Part shown: positions 55,468 to 64,000 of the stretch, piece by piece
Layout: every line of letters begins with the position of its first letter
Numbering within the stretch: the stretch's first letter is position 1
Assembly: GCA_900696495.1 (NCBI GenBank)
Contig: CAADGI010000020.1
Location: 1 to 64,000 of the forward strand
Source of the DNA: an uncultured Alphaproteobacteria bacterium
Lineage (GTDB): Bacteria; Pseudomonadota; Alphaproteobacteria; Micavibrionales; Micavibrionaceae
Direction: 5' to 3'
DNA length: 64,000 nucleotides
Notes under the pieces: generated by a model
What the model saw: the letters and a program-made list of their open reading frames with translations, nothing else
Databases searched by the model: none
Told to the model about the DNA's origin: nothing
Program-made: the position numbers and the translations under genes

Positions 55468-56439
55468 ATGAGTCGCCCGCTTCTACCAGCCCTCCTGTTT
55501 GCCCTCGTTCTGGCCGCGCTGCCCGCGCACGCGCAGCAGAACAACCAGCAAAACAAGAACACGCCTTACGGTTCCTATGTGCAGGACCTCTATGGCAGCG
55601 GCAACCAGGACAATGACCAGAAACCCGCAACCTGGCAGTACGATAAAAAATACAGAATGCTCGGCAAGGGTCCCGCGCACAATTTCAAAACCGGGACGAA
55701 CCCGCTCCCGCTCGGCATGCAGCAGATATATCTCGTCCGCAAGGAGGGCCTGAAAAACAACGAGGCCGCCCTGCGCATGATGACGCCTGTTTCGCTCGGT
55801 GGATGCATTAACGTCGCGCCGCCCGTCATCAAGATGCGCAAAAGCGCCAACATGCTGATCCTGAACATCGAAGACGGCGTCATCTCCGTCAATAAAAAAC
55901 CGCAATACGGACATTTCCAGTGCGACAGTGGTTCGCACACGGCTTCCGCCGATCTCATCCTCAACCGCGATGAACTGATCCAGGACAATATCAGGTCGTT
56001 ATCGTTCCAGGCATCTAACGGCGCGATGGATGTCTATGACGTCAAGGTCACGCCCGACCGGCTTACGCTCGTCCCGCGCAGCACCGTGGCTTTCGTGCCT
56101 TACGCCGCCAGCACAAAACTCGATCCGCTTGTCTATGATTTCTACCCTGACAACCTTGTCATTCTTTATGCGTCCTCGGCGCCTGAAGGCGCCGACCTCT
56201 CTGCGCAGATCACCACGCTCGCCCAGAGCAAGGGCCTTGTCGAAAGCACGGTCTTGAAAAACGGCCGCGGCCTCTATTTTATTGACCGGACCGGGGCGCT
56301 GGCTGGTACGCTTGCTTTTGACGCCAATGCCTTTATCGGCACTGTACGCGTCGAGGAAACGTATCAGGGTCCGGACGGCCCCTACCAGCAGGCCCGCGCC
56401 GTCGACGTTTACGCGAAACGTCCCGGCACGCTGGACTGA
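55468..56439 (+). CDS. Secreted protein of unknown function between hrcA and grpE
   Basis: 323 residues from ATG at 55468: signal peptide (about 1-23, ending AHA), then an Asn/Gln-rich stretch (QQNNQQNKN) and a beta-rich body with two cysteines. No family recognised. It sits inside the heat-shock cluster between hrcA and grpE (20-nt gap to grpE), in the same direction, so it may be co-transcribed with them, which is unusual for an exported protein. Confidence 0.6.
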   Translation: MSRPLLPALLFALVLAALPAHAQQNNQQNKNTPYGSYVQDLYGSGNQDNDQKPATWQYDKKYRMLGKGPAHNFKTGTNPLPLGMQQIYLVRKEGLKNNEAALRMMTPVSLGGCINVAPPVIKMRKSANMLILNIEDGVISVNKKPQYGHFQCDSGSHTASADLILNRDELIQDNIRSLSFQASNGAMDVYDVKVTPDRLTLVPRSTVAFVPYAASTKLDPLVYDFYPDNLVILYASSAPEGADLSAQITTLAQSKGLVESTVLKNGRGLYFIDRTGALAGTLAFDANAFIGTVRVEETYQGPDGPYQQARAVDVYAKRPGTLD

Positions 56440-56458
56440 CAATTAAGAAGAACAAGGC

Positions 56459-57064
56459 ATGATGTCCGAAACGCAAAAAAGTTCGATGAACAACGAAGAA
56501 CCTGACGAAAACGTAACGCCGCTGGAGCAGCCTGCCGAAACCGGCGAAGATCCGCGCATCGCGTCACTTCAGGAAGAGCTGGTAAAAACCAAGGACCAGA
56601 TGCTCCGCGCGCTGGCCGAAGCCGAGAATTCCCGCAAGCGCGCGCTGAAGGAACGCGACGACGCTTCGAAATATTCAATCGCGGGCTTCGCCAAAGATCT
56701 GCTTTCCGTTGCCGACAATCTCCAGCGCGCGCTGGCCGCCATTCCGCCCGAAGCGCTCGCTGCCGAACCGCGCCTCAAAAATCTCGTTGACGGCATCGAA
56801 GCCACGCAGCGCGAAATGCAAAAAACTTTTGAACAAAACGGCATCCGCAAAATCGACCCCGTGGATGAACCCTTCAACCCGAACTATCACGAAGTCATGT
56901 TCGAAGCGCCCGGCACCGGCAAGCGTCCCGGCTTCATCGTCCAGGTTATCGAGGTGGGTTATCTCCTGCACGACCGCCTGCTCCGCCCCGCCCGCGTCGG
57001 CGTCGCCAAGGACGAAGGCCAGGGCAACGGCACGCCCGGCGTCAATCTCGACATCCAGTCCTGA
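56459..57064 (+). CDS. grpE: Nucleotide exchange factor GrpE
   Basis: Releases ADP from DnaK. A long N-terminal coiled coil (about 30-90; KTKDQMLRALAEAENSRKRALKERD) is followed by the beta domain with EPFNPNYHEVMFEAP and the ending GYLLHDRLLRPARVGVAK. 201 residues, normal. It precedes dnaK by about 1.2 kb, with two orphan genes in between. Confidence 0.95.
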   Translation: MMSETQKSSMNNEEPDENVTPLEQPAETGEDPRIASLQEELVKTKDQMLRALAEAENSRKRALKERDDASKYSIAGFAKDLLSVADNLQRALAAIPPEALAAEPRLKNLVDGIEATQREMQKTFEQNGIRKIDPVDEPFNPNYHEVMFEAPGTGKRPGFIVQVIEVGYLLHDRLLRPARVGVAKDEGQGNGTPGVNLDIQS

Positions 57065-57071
57065 TTTGCCA

Positions 57072-57100
57072 TTGACATAACGAAAAACACTGCGCTAAAT
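57072..57100 (+). promoter_or_regulatory. Promoter of the 148-aa orphan
   Basis: TTGACA (57072-57077), a 17-nt spacer and CTAAAT (57095-57100), 8 nt after the grpE stop. Context ATTGACATAA as at 19795 and 57604. Confidence 0.6.
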
Positions 57101-57128
57101 TCGGCTTGAAATTGATTAGGAAAGCCTT

Positions 57129-57575
57129 ATGAAGCACTTGTTTTATTCCGTCGCGCACGAGCATACGCCGCGCCCCAAAATCAGGCGGAGAATTCAGACA
57201 TTGGACGAAACCTATGCGTATCTCTACAAGGATTCGCAAAGAATTCATTCCTGCAATGTCTATCTGACGCGCAGCCATGAAATCCTGCCGGCCACGTTTG
57301 TCGGAAACTTGCTTCCTCACGAGCTCTGGCTTCAATACCCCGATTATAAAGAAGTAAACGCTTCCATCACGGGCGACGACGACTGCCTGGTTAAAGACGG
57401 CACAATTACAAGACGGGGGCAAGAAGTCGCGAAACAACTGAAGATGCCTGCCGATGCCCAGGTCTTTATAAGACTCGCCCGCGAGAACATGCATTTCAAA
57501 CATCAACTCGGCGTCATCTATATAACGACATCCGACAAAGATCCCGAGCGGCGCAGCTTGCAGCCCTCGCTCTGA
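57129..57575 (+). CDS. Hypothetical protein between grpE and dnaK, 148 aa
   Basis: Soluble, His- and Tyr-rich protein of unknown family, without signal peptide. The start is well placed behind AGGAAAG and a consensus-like promoter. Segments include HSCNVYLTRSHEILPATF and VIYITTSDKDPERR. More AT-rich than grpE and dnaK, which may mean a later arrival. Confidence 0.6.
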   Translation: MKHLFYSVAHEHTPRPKIRRRIQTLDETYAYLYKDSQRIHSCNVYLTRSHEILPATFVGNLLPHELWLQYPDYKEVNASITGDDDCLVKDGTITRRGQEVAKQLKMPADAQVFIRLARENMHFKHQLGVIYITTSDKDPERRSLQPSL

Positions 57576-57604
57576 AACAGCCGTAGAAACGCATCACGAA
57601 ATCA

Positions 57605-57633
57605 TTGACATAACCTGACACGAAGGTTACGGT
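57605..57633 (+). promoter_or_regulatory. Promoter of the 159-aa orphan
   Basis: TTGACA (57605-57610), a 17-nt spacer and a weak TACGGT (57628-57633). Context ATTGACATAAC is identical to that at 57071. Confidence 0.45.
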
Positions 57634-57661
57634 CCGATTTTACAGTAACTGAGGAGTATTC

Positions 57662-58141
57662 ATGTCACCGTCGCCTGCCCGTGTCCCGCTTTATTATTGC
57701 TTCGAATACGCGGCAGAATACGCGGCTGTATCTGGAAAACTGAAGGATCACTTCGGAAAGAAAGCGCCGGATTATAAATCCTTTTATGTTTTCGAAACGG
57801 ACGCCGGCAAAATCGTACCGGTTACGCAGATCGGCACGCCGTCGGCGCATTTCCCGAAGTCAGACCTTATCGGACAGGCGCGCAACCGCACGCCTCTCGT
57901 CAGGAGAAACGGCGAACTTTCCGATCGCGCCAGGGAAATTCTGGACCGGGAAGGAAAAGCCCATAACCCTGATATTCTCAGGGACCGCGCCGTCTCCACC
58001 CTGCCCTGGAACAAGAGACCCGATGATTACAGGAATCCGTTTGAGGGTAAAAAACACTCGGCCGGAAAACCGTATGAAGACCTTCAGGAACGGTTGATGG
58101 CCATGGGGTCCGCCGGCGCCAACCCGCCTTCTCCGGCCTGA
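57662..58141 (+). CDS. Hypothetical protein between grpE and dnaK, 159 aa
   Basis: Soluble, basic, proline-rich protein without signal peptide. The N-terminal half contains FYVFETDAGKIVPVTQIG, the second half many Arg/Asp pairs and a proline-rich end. GAGGAG precedes the ATG. Unrecognised; it has its own promoter and stands about 120 nt before dnaK. Confidence 0.58.
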   Translation: MSPSPARVPLYYCFEYAAEYAAVSGKLKDHFGKKAPDYKSFYVFETDAGKIVPVTQIGTPSAHFPKSDLIGQARNRTPLVRRNGELSDRAREILDREGKAHNPDILRDRAVSTLPWNKRPDDYRNPFEGKKHSAGKPYEDLQERLMAMGSAGANPPSPA

Positions 58142-58258
58142 AACGGCTGGTTTTTTCTGTGATCCATGCTATATAAACGCCCGTATAAAGCTGTAGGTAA
58201 TCGTTGCGGCACCGCCTTCGGGCCGCTAGTGTATGGACCTGATTAAAGGGAAAAATAA

Positions 58259-60202
58259 ATGAGCAAAATTATCGGCATCGACCTTGGAACCACCAACTCC
58301 TGCGTGGCGATCATGGAGGGCAAGGAGCCCCGTGTTATTGAAAACTCCGAGGGCGCCCGCACCACCCCCTCGATGGTGGCTTTCAGCAAGGACGGCGAAC
58401 GCCTCGTCGGCCAGCCCGCGAAACGCCAGGCCGTCACCAACCCTGACAATACATTATATGCCGTCAAGCGCCTGATCGGCCGCCGCTTCGACGATCCCGA
58501 AGTTCAGAAAATGGCGAAAACCGCGCCCTTCAAAATCGTCAAGGGCGACAACGGCGACGCTTGGGTCGAAGTCAACGGCGAGAAAAAATCGCCCGCGCAA
58601 ATTTCCGCCATGATCCTGCAGAAGATGAAGGAAACCGCCGAGGCGTTCCTCGGCCAGACGGTCACCAAGGCCGTCATCACCGTTCCCGCCTACTTCAACG
58701 ACAGCCAGCGCCAGGCGACGAAAGACGCCGGTAAAATCGCCGGCCTCGAGGTCGAGCGCATCATCAACGAACCCACGGCCGCTGCTCTCGCCTACGGCCT
58801 CGACAAGAAATCCTCCGGCATCATCGCGGTCTACGACCTCGGCGGCGGTACATTCGATATTTCCATTCTTGAAATCGGCGACGGCGTATTCGAAGTCAAA
58901 TCGACAAACGGCGACACGTTCCTCGGGGGCGAAGACTTCGACGCCCGCATCATCGACTTCCTCGCCGATGAATTCAAAAAAGAACAGGCGATCGACCTCC
59001 GTAAGGACAAGCTCGCGCTCCAACGCCTGAAAGAGGCCGCAGAAAAAGCGAAAATCGAACTCTCTTCGACGACTCAAACCGACGTCAACCTGCCCTTCAT
59101 CACGGCGGATGCATCCGGTCCGAAACACCTCAACATCAAGCTCACCCGCGCGAAACTTGAAAGCTTGGTCGATGACCTCATCAAGCGCACCGCCGGCCCG
59201 GTCAGGGCCGCGCTGAAAGACGCTGGCGTCAAGGCGTCCGACATCAACGAAGTCGTCCTCGTCGGCGGCATGACGCGCATGCCGAAAATCATCGAGACGG
59301 TGAAGGAAATCTTCGGCAAGGAGCCGCACAAGGGCGTCAACCCGGACGAAGTCGTCGCCGATGGCGCGGCCATCCAGGGCGGCGTTCTGCAGGGCGACGT
59401 CAAAGACGTCCTTCTCCTCGACGTTACCCCGCTCTCGCTCGGTATCGAAACGCTGGGCGGCGTGTTCACACGCCTCATTGAGCGCAACACGACAATCCCG
59501 ACCAAAAAATCGCAGACCTTCTCGACCGCGGAAGACAGCCAGAGCGCCGTCACCATCCGCGTCTTCCAGGGCGAGCGTGAAATGGCCGCCGACAATAAAC
59601 TTCTCGGCCAGTTCGACCTCGTCGGTATTCCCGCCGCCCCGCGGGGCGTGCCGCAGATCGAGGTCACTTTCGACATCGACGCCAACGGCATCGTGCAGGT
59701 CTCCGCGAAAGACAAGGCGACCGGCAAGGAACAGCAGATCCGCATCCAGGCCAGCGGCGGTCTTTCGGAAGCCGACATCGAAAAAATGGTCAAGGACGCG
59801 GAATCGAACGCCGAGTCCGACAAGAAGCGCCGCGAACTGGTCGAAACCAGGAACCAGGCCGAGACGCTCATCCACAACACCGAGAAATCGATTAAAGATC
59901 TCGGCGCCCAGGTGCCCGACAGCGACAAAACAGCCGCCGAAGCCGCGGCCGCCGACCTTAAATCCGCGCTTGAAGGCGATGACAAGGAAGCCATCGAGAG
60001 CAAGATGCAGGCCCTCATGCAGGCCAGCATGAAAATCGGTGAAATGGCCTATCGCAAGGCGCAGGAAGAAAACGCCGGTTCGCCGGATAACGCTGCCGCG
60101 CCCGAAAATTCCGCCACGGCCGGCGATGACGGGGTGCTGGAAGCCGATTTCACGGACCTCGAGCTCGACGACGACGAGGGGAAAAAAGAGGGGAAAAAAT
60201 AG
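58259..60202 (+). CDS. dnaK: Chaperone DnaK (Hsp70)
   Basis: ATP-driven chaperone. The 647 residues begin [18 protein letters not shown], with the phosphate loops [12 protein letters not shown] and [12 protein letters not shown], the linker [19 protein letters not shown] and an acidic C-terminus ending in [21 protein letters not shown] precedes the ATG. No CIRCE element upstream, so control is probably by sigma-32 rather than HrcA. Confidence 0.98.
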   Translation: MSKIIGIDLGTTNSCVAIMEGKEPRVIENSEGARTTPSMVAFSKDGERLVGQPAKRQAVTNPDNTLYAVKRLIGRRFDDPEVQKMAKTAPFKIVKGDNGDAWVEVNGEKKSPAQISAMILQKMKETAEAFLGQTVTKAVITVPAYFNDSQRQATKDAGKIAGLEVERIINEPTAAALAYGLDKKSSGIIAVYDLGGGTFDISILEIGDGVFEVKSTNGDTFLGGEDFDARIIDFLADEFKKEQAIDLRKDKLALQRLKEAAEKAKIELSSTTQTDVNLPFITADASGPKHLNIKLTRAKLESLVDDLIKRTAGPVRAALKDAGVKASDINEVVLVGGMTRMPKIIETVKEIFGKEPHKGVNPDEVVADGAAIQGGVLQGDVKDVLLLDVTPLSLGIETLGGVFTRLIERNTTIPTKKSQTFSTAEDSQSAVTIRVFQGEREMAADNKLLGQFDLVGIPAAPRGVPQIEVTFDIDANGIVQVSAKDKATGKEQQIRIQASGGLSEADIEKMVKDAESNAESDKKRRELVETRNQAETLIHNTEKSIKDLGAQVPDSDKTAAEAAAADLKSALEGDDKEAIESKMQALMQASMKIGEMAYRKAQEENAGSPDNAAAPENSATAGDDGVLEADFTDLELDDDEGKKEGKK

Positions 60203-60210
60203 GAAATTTA

Positions 60211-60326
60211 CCTCTCCCTTTAGGGAGAGGAAGGGGCCCGCGCTGAAAGCGCGGGAAGGTGAGGGACACCCCCTGTACAATCCCTCACCCCGGCCCTCTC
60301 CCTGAAGGGAGAGGGAGAAGAGGGGG
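60211..60326. repeat. Palindromic repeat, family F
   Basis: CCTCTCCCTTTAGGGAGAGG, an inner GCGCTGAAAGCGC hairpin, GGTGAGGG/CCCTCACC arms and a closing CCCTCTCCCTGAAGGGAGAG hairpin. A known general class of bacterial intergenic repeat; one copy here, directly behind dnaK. Confidence 0.75.
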
Positions 60327-60380
60327 ATAGGTTTTAGAATCCCTTTGCCGCTGGCCCGAATCATCCTGTAAAATCTGAAT

Positions 60381-60728
60381 ATGGCTCCCGAAAACCTGAC
60401 CACCCCCGTCTGCTACTACGACGTGCTGCAAGTGACGCCGCGCTCCGGTGACGACGAGATCAAGCGCGCCTACCGCAGGCTGGCGATGGTCTATCACCCG
60501 GACATGAACCCGCAGAACCGCGTCGTGGCCGAACTCCGTTTCCGGCTGATTAACGAAGCCTATGCCCATCTGAAAACGCGGGAGAAGCGCCTGCGTTATA
60601 ATTTGAACCAGAAATCCCGCGCCGCCGCCGGCAACGACAACCGCGCCGCGGCGCCGTCATGGTTCGAACAGTTCACCGCCTTCTTCCGCGCCCCCGGCGT
60701 AGGACAGAATTCCGGCTCCAAGGCATAG
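60381..60728 (+). CDS. Small J-domain protein, 115 aa
   Basis: J domain (about 10-78) with the HPD tripeptide in MVYHPDMNPQN and the closing INEAYAHLKTREKRLRYN. No zinc fingers or substrate domain; the last 35 residues are a polar tail ending in FFRAPGVGQNSGSKA. It would stimulate DnaK ATPase at a special site or client. Sits between dnaK and dnaJ, same strand. Confidence 0.88.
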   Translation: MAPENLTTPVCYYDVLQVTPRSGDDEIKRAYRRLAMVYHPDMNPQNRVVAELRFRLINEAYAHLKTREKRLRYNLNQKSRAAAGNDNRAAAPSWFEQFTAFFRAPGVGQNSGSKA

Positions 60729-60752
60729 ACGAAAACGTGATGGTTTAGAAAT

Positions 60753-61919
60753 ATGAGCAAGGATTTTTACAAAACCCTCGGCGTCCAGAAGGGCGCGTCG
60801 GCGGATGAGATTAAAAAATCCTACCGCAAGCTCGCCATGCAATACCACCCCGACCAGAACAAGGGCAACGCCGACGCCGAGAAGAAATTCAAGGAAATCA
60901 GCGAAGCCTACGATGTCCTGAAGGACGAGCAGAAACGCGCCGCTTACGACCGCTTCGGCGCGGCGGCGTTCGATGGTTCCATGGGCGGCATGGGCGCCGG
61001 GCGCCCCGGCGGCGGTTTCAACGCGCAGGATTTCTCCGGCTTCGGCAGCGCCTTCACCGATATTTTCGAAGACATGTTCGGCGACCTCGGCGGGCGCGGG
61101 CGCTCCTCGCCCGGACGCGGCCAGGACATGCAATACACGCTCGAGATTTCCCTCGAGGATGCCTTCAAGGGCCGCGAAGCCGTCATCAAGGTGCCGCTCA
61201 ACGATGTCTGCGAACAATGCAAGGGCTCCGGCTCCGAAGGCGGCGCGGCGGGCGTCGAAAATTGCGACACCTGCGACGGCCATGGCCGCATCCGCCAGCA
61301 GCAGGGCTTCTTCACCATCGAACGCGTCTGCCCCACCTGCGGCGGCCAGGGCAAAACCGTCAAGAATCCCTGCAAAAAATGCGGCGGCTCCGGGCGCACG
61401 CAAAAAGAAAAACAACTCAAGATCAAAATCCCGCCCGGCGTTGATCACGGCCGCCGCATCCGCCTCTCCGGCGAAGGCGAAGCGGGTCTGCGCGGCGGCG
61501 AGCGCGGCGATCTGTTCGTCCTGCTGGCATTGAAGCCGCACAAATTCTTCAAACGCGATGGCGCGCACCTTCACTGCCGCGTGCCGATCACCATGACTCT
61601 CGCCGGGCTCGGCGGCGACGTCGAAGTTCCCACGATCGAAGGCGTGCGCTCGAAAGTCAAAATCCCGCCGGGCACCCAGACCGGCCAGCAATTCCGCCTC
61701 AAAGGCAAGGGCATGACCGTGCTCGGCTCCGACGCGCGCGGCGACATGTTCATCGAGATTTTCGTCGAAACGCCCGTCAACCTTGATAAAAAACAACAGG
61801 AACTGCTCAAACAGCTTGAAAAAACCATGGGCGGCACACGCGAAGCGAGCAAGAATTCGCCTGAATCCAGCGGCTTTTTCAGCAAGATGAAAGATATATG
61901 GTCGGACCTGAAGGAATAA
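60753..61919 (+). CDS. dnaJ: Chaperone DnaJ (Hsp40, class A)
   Basis: Co-chaperone of DnaK. The 388 residues have a J domain with MQYHPDQNK, a Gly/Phe-rich linker, four zinc-finger repeats (CEQCKGSG, CDTCDGHG, CPTCGGQG, CKKCGGSG) and two client-binding barrels. Only 24 nt separate it from the small J-domain gene. Confidence 0.97.
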   Translation: MSKDFYKTLGVQKGASADEIKKSYRKLAMQYHPDQNKGNADAEKKFKEISEAYDVLKDEQKRAAYDRFGAAAFDGSMGGMGAGRPGGGFNAQDFSGFGSAFTDIFEDMFGDLGGRGRSSPGRGQDMQYTLEISLEDAFKGREAVIKVPLNDVCEQCKGSGSEGGAAGVENCDTCDGHGRIRQQQGFFTIERVCPTCGGQGKTVKNPCKKCGGSGRTQKEKQLKIKIPPGVDHGRRIRLSGEGEAGLRGGERGDLFVLLALKPHKFFKRDGAHLHCRVPITMTLAGLGGDVEVPTIEGVRSKVKIPPGTQTGQQFRLKGKGMTVLGSDARGDMFIEIFVETPVNLDKKQQELLKQLEKTMGGTREASKNSPESSGFFSKMKDIWSDLKE

Positions 61920-61938
61920 AAAATAAAAAATGATTTAA

Positions 61939-62094
61939 ACGCGAAGTTACGAAGGAACGAAGATTATTAAACCACAGAGTTCACAGAGAAAAATTGGAGT
62001 TGACAGAGAAGCATAAAAAAAACTCCACGATCTCTTTTAAACTCTGTGTTCTCTGTGGTTAAAATTTTTACTTCGTTTCTTCGTTGCTTCGCGT
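61939..62094. repeat. Family B repeat interrupted by a family C repeat
   Basis: Outer arms AACGCGAAGTTACGAAG (about 61938-61954) and CTTCGTTGCTTCGCGT (about 62079-62094) enclose a family C copy at 61970-62060 (AACCACAGAGTTCACAGAGA ... TCTCTGTGGTT). A nested insertion is the simplest reading. Confidence 0.75.
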
Positions 62095-62140
62095 AAACTA
62101 ATTTTAATGCGTGTTCATTCGTGGTTAAAAAGGCATTGAA

Positions 62141-62911
62141 ATGAAAATCGGCATCGTCGGCTGCAAGGGCAGGGTCGGAACCCTCCTCGTCAATGAAATC
62201 CGCTCCGGCAACTGGAAGGGCGTTGGCCTGTCCGGCGGCACCGTGCTGCCCCAGGACATGAAAGGCAAAAGCGATTTTTTTATCACCACCGACGCCGAGG
62301 AGCTTTTCAAAAAATCCGACGCCGTCATTGATTTCACTTCCCCCGCCGCGACGCGCAAACACGCCGCGCTCGCCGCGAAACATAAAAAGGCGCTGATCAT
62401 CGGCACCACCGGCCTCTCCGTCGCCGATGAAAAGGAAATCGCCAATGCGGCGAAAAAAACAACCATCGTCCAGTCCGCGAATTTCAGCGTCGGCGTCAAC
62501 GTCCTGCTGGCTCTCGTCGAGCGTGGCGCCGCGACGCTGGACGAGGATTTCGATATCGAGATTTTCGAGGCGCACCACAAGAACAAGGTCGACTCGCCCT
62601 CCGGCACCGCCCTCGCCCTCGGCAAATCCGCCGCCAAAGGCCGCAAGGTCGACCTCAAACGCGCCGCCGACTACGCCCGTCACGGCGAAACCGGCAAACG
62701 CAAGCGGGGCAAAATCGGGTTCTCGGTCGCGCGCGGCGGCGATGTCGTCGGCGATCACCGTGTCTTTTTCTACGGCGAAGGCGAGCGCGTCGAGCTTTCG
62801 CACATCGCCACGAACCGTTCGCTCTACGCCCGCGGCGCCATCCGCGCCGCCCTCTGGACGAAAGGAAAAAAACCCGGCCTCTACTCCATGAAAGACATCC
62901 TGGGACTTTAA
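62141..62911 (+). CDS. dapB: 4-hydroxy-tetrahydrodipicolinate reductase
   Basis: NAD(P)H enzyme of lysine and diaminopimelate synthesis. The 256 residues show the nucleotide loop GIVGCKGRVG, IIGTTGLS, the catalytic EAHHKNKVDSPSGTAL and the C-terminal dimer region with VARGGDVVGDHRVFF. It supplies meso-DAP for the peptidoglycan that the PBP at 2234 cross-links. Confidence 0.95.
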   Translation: MKIGIVGCKGRVGTLLVNEIRSGNWKGVGLSGGTVLPQDMKGKSDFFITTDAEELFKKSDAVIDFTSPAATRKHAALAAKHKKALIIGTTGLSVADEKEIANAAKKTTIVQSANFSVGVNVLLALVERGAATLDEDFDIEIFEAHHKNKVDSPSGTALALGKSAAKGRKVDLKRAADYARHGETGKRKRGKIGFSVARGGDVVGDHRVFFYGEGERVELSHIATNRSLYARGAIRAALWTKGKKPGLYSMKDILGL

Positions 62912-62924
62912 AATAAAAAAATTT

Positions 62925-62992
62925 AACCACAGCGAACACACAGGAGCCTTGGTGCATAACGCGCTGTGATTTCGTCTGTGGCCGTTGTGGTT
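62925..62992. repeat. Palindromic repeat, family C
   Basis: AACCACAGCG ... GTTGTGGTT, with a central ACACAGGAGCCTT and CGCGCTGTGATTTCG also found at 4399-4506. Confidence 0.78.
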
Positions 62993-62997
62993 AAAAA

Positions 62998-63822
62998 TTA
63001 AATTTGAGATTCCATAGCAAGAAGAAGTTTCTTCCTCGGGCTGCCCCAGCCGTAATTATCGATGATCCCCGTCGCCCGTATCACCCGGTGACACGGGATC
63101 AATAACGACACCGGGTTCGCGCCCACGGCATTCCCCACCGCCCGCGAGGATTTCGGCCGCCCGATCTGCTGCGCGATATCCTGGTACGTCATCGTCTCGC
63201 CGAACGGGATTTTCAGCAGCGCCTGCCACACCTGGATTTGAAAATTCGTTCCGTAAACGTCGAGCTTCAATCTTCCCTTCCCCTCGCCGCGCCACAACCC
63301 GGCGATAATTTCGCCTTCCTTGGCAATCCCTGCATCGTCATGCGCGAAACTCGCCTCCGGCCACCAGCGTTTCATCCGCCGCACCGGCTCCTCCCGCTTC
63401 TCCTCCATCAAAAACCCGAGATAACAGATCCCGCGCGCCGTCTTCGCGATCATCACCTCGCCGAGCTGCGTCGGGTAAAATCCGTAAACCACCTTCAGCC
63501 CCGCCCCGCGCCGCGTGATATCCCCCGGCGTCATTGCCTCGCAGGTGATGAACAGGTCATGCAGCCGCCCGTTGCCCGACAACCCCGTCTCATACGCCGC
63601 CTCCAGCGTCGGCTTGCCTTGGCTAAGCAAATCCCGCGCATGCTTCATATTCATATATTGCACGAGGCGCTTGGGGCTCAGTCCCACATGCTCGCTGAAA
63701 ATCTTCTGAAAATGCGTCGATTCGTACCCCGCCCGCTTCGCAAGAAAATCAAGGTCCGGCTGCGCCGTATGGTTCGCGGCCAGGTAATCGATTGTGTTGG
63801 CTATCACAGCTTCTCGGCTCAT
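62998..63822 (-). CDS. Ada-type regulator/O6-methylguanine-DNA methyltransferase lacking the zinc domain
   Basis: 274 residues. An AraC-type HTH half (about 1-105, ending in the RRGAGLKVVYG linker) is followed by the methyltransferase domain with GTNFQIQVWQALLKIPFGETMTYQDIA and the active-site cysteine in IPCHRVI. The N-terminal Ada zinc domain (methyl-phosphotriester repair) is absent. It repairs O6-methylguanine and may control its own gene. Alone on the minus strand. Confidence 0.9.
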   Translation of the reverse strand: MSREAVIANTIDYLAANHTAQPDLDFLAKRAGYESTHFQKIFSEHVGLSPKRLVQYMNMKHARDLLSQGKPTLEAAYETGLSGNGRLHDLFITCEAMTPGDITRRGAGLKVVYGFYPTQLGEVMIAKTARGICYLGFLMEEKREEPVRRMKRWWPEASFAHDDAGIAKEGEIIAGLWRGEGKGRLKLDVYGTNFQIQVWQALLKIPFGETMTYQDIAQQIGRPKSSRAVGNAVGANPVSLLIPCHRVIRATGIIDNYGWGSPRKKLLLAMESQI

Positions 63823-63879
63823 ATATTTTATTTAAAGCAAGCCACCCTCCAGGCCAATCCGTTTTTTGGCTTTATTTTT

Positions 63880-63938
63880 ACGCGAAGTCCCGAAGAAGCG
63901 AAGTTTATATTATTCTTCGGAACTTCGGATCTTCGCGT
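63880..63938. repeat. Palindromic repeat, family B
   Basis: ACGCGAAG ... CTTCGCGT with inner CGAAG/CTTCG blocks. It fills the right end of the window; a half family C copy (CTGTGGT) follows at about 63967. Confidence 0.75.
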
Positions 63939-64000
63939 AAAAAATCTAATTTTTATCTGTGTCCATCTGTGGTAAAAATTTCTATGCAAAAGAAGATCCA

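Noticed and set aside
55468-56439. VirB9/TrbG-like secretion protein
   Set aside because: Signal peptide and beta-rich body were suggestive, but no family motif and no other type IV secretion genes are nearby.
58142-58258. CIRCE element for HrcA before dnaK
   Set aside because: The TTAGCACTC-N9-GAGTGCTAA pattern is not present here, nor before hrcA or htpG.
58454-60403. A 649-codon open frame antisense to dnaK, and similar long antisense frames opposite the PBP and ppdK genes
   Set aside because: They mirror the codon bias of GC-rich genes on the other strand, show no known motif and lie over secure genes.
63984-64000. Start of a further gene at the right edge
   Set aside because: ATGCAAAAGAAGATCCA is open to the edge but too short to judge and follows repeat DNA.

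Overview
The window looks like chromosome from an alphaproteobacterium. The evidence is a C4-pathway 5-aminolevulinate synthase (hemA), the xseB-ispA-dxs neighbourhood, a PEP-producing pyruvate phosphate dikinase, a CsoR-type copper sensor, and an hrcA/grpE/dnaK/dnaJ heat-shock region. Coding DNA is GC-rich. No tRNA, rRNA, phage module, transposase or CRISPR array was recognised. I cannot name the genus from the sequence alone.

Layout. 0.2-4.2 kb: Mg2+ transporter MgtE, a small LuxR-type regulator and a class A penicillin-binding protein. 4.5-7.3 kb (minus strand): an orphan, RNase HI, a P-loop ATPase and IspH. 7.5-14.4 kb: a lipoprotein, GmhA, a histidine phosphatase, then XseB, IspA and DXS with two orphans between IspA and DXS. 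14.4-16.8 kb: an AT-rich DUF3800 gene, two coupled orphans and a HAD hydrolase. 16.7-28.2 kb: SppA, AroC, an ankyrin-type protein, a thioesterase, FabI, a glycine-zipper lipoprotein, PdxH, HtpG and a zincin-like protein that has lost its metal ligands. 28.3-34.8 kb: a TPP enzyme, a receiver/pseudo-Hpt/YjfB-like cluster, HemA, a TetR-like regulator, a PfkB kinase and a macrodomain protein. 34.8-45.2 kb: a YejA-like binding protein, a heptosyltransferase, YgfZ, PpdK, IspB and a receiver protein. 45.3-47.6 kb: a copper operon behind a clear CsoR operator. 47.6-54.2 kb: an orphan C-terminal domain of a SUV3-like helicase, a Rap1a/Tai-like protein, HemW, RdgB and RNase PH. 54.4-64 kb: HrcA, GrpE, DnaK and DnaJ interleaved with orphans, then DapB and an Ada-type methyltransferase.

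Functional themes. Isoprenoid supply (dxs, ispH, ispA, ispB), haem and iron-sulfur maintenance (hemA, hemW, ygfZ), envelope synthesis (PBP, gmhA, heptosyltransferase, dapB) and protein quality control (htpG, hrcA, grpE, dnaK, dnaJ) are all represented. Genes are packed tightly: six convergent pairs overlap by exactly 4 nt at their stop codons, and one divergent pair shares a CATG at its two start codons.

The most distinctive signal is the load of small palindromic repeats. At least six families fill most intergenic gaps. One 79-bp family has been inserted in frame into dxs and ygfZ, and a related 21-bp tandem repeat encodes the C-terminus of the HAD protein. This resembles the protein-coding palindromic elements known from Rickettsia. 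A 177-bp element with 21-bp terminal inverted repeats (MITE-like) appears to have landed inside one of these repeats. A second theme is a set of small orphan genes, each behind its own TTGACA-type promoter, including two placed between grpE and dnaK.
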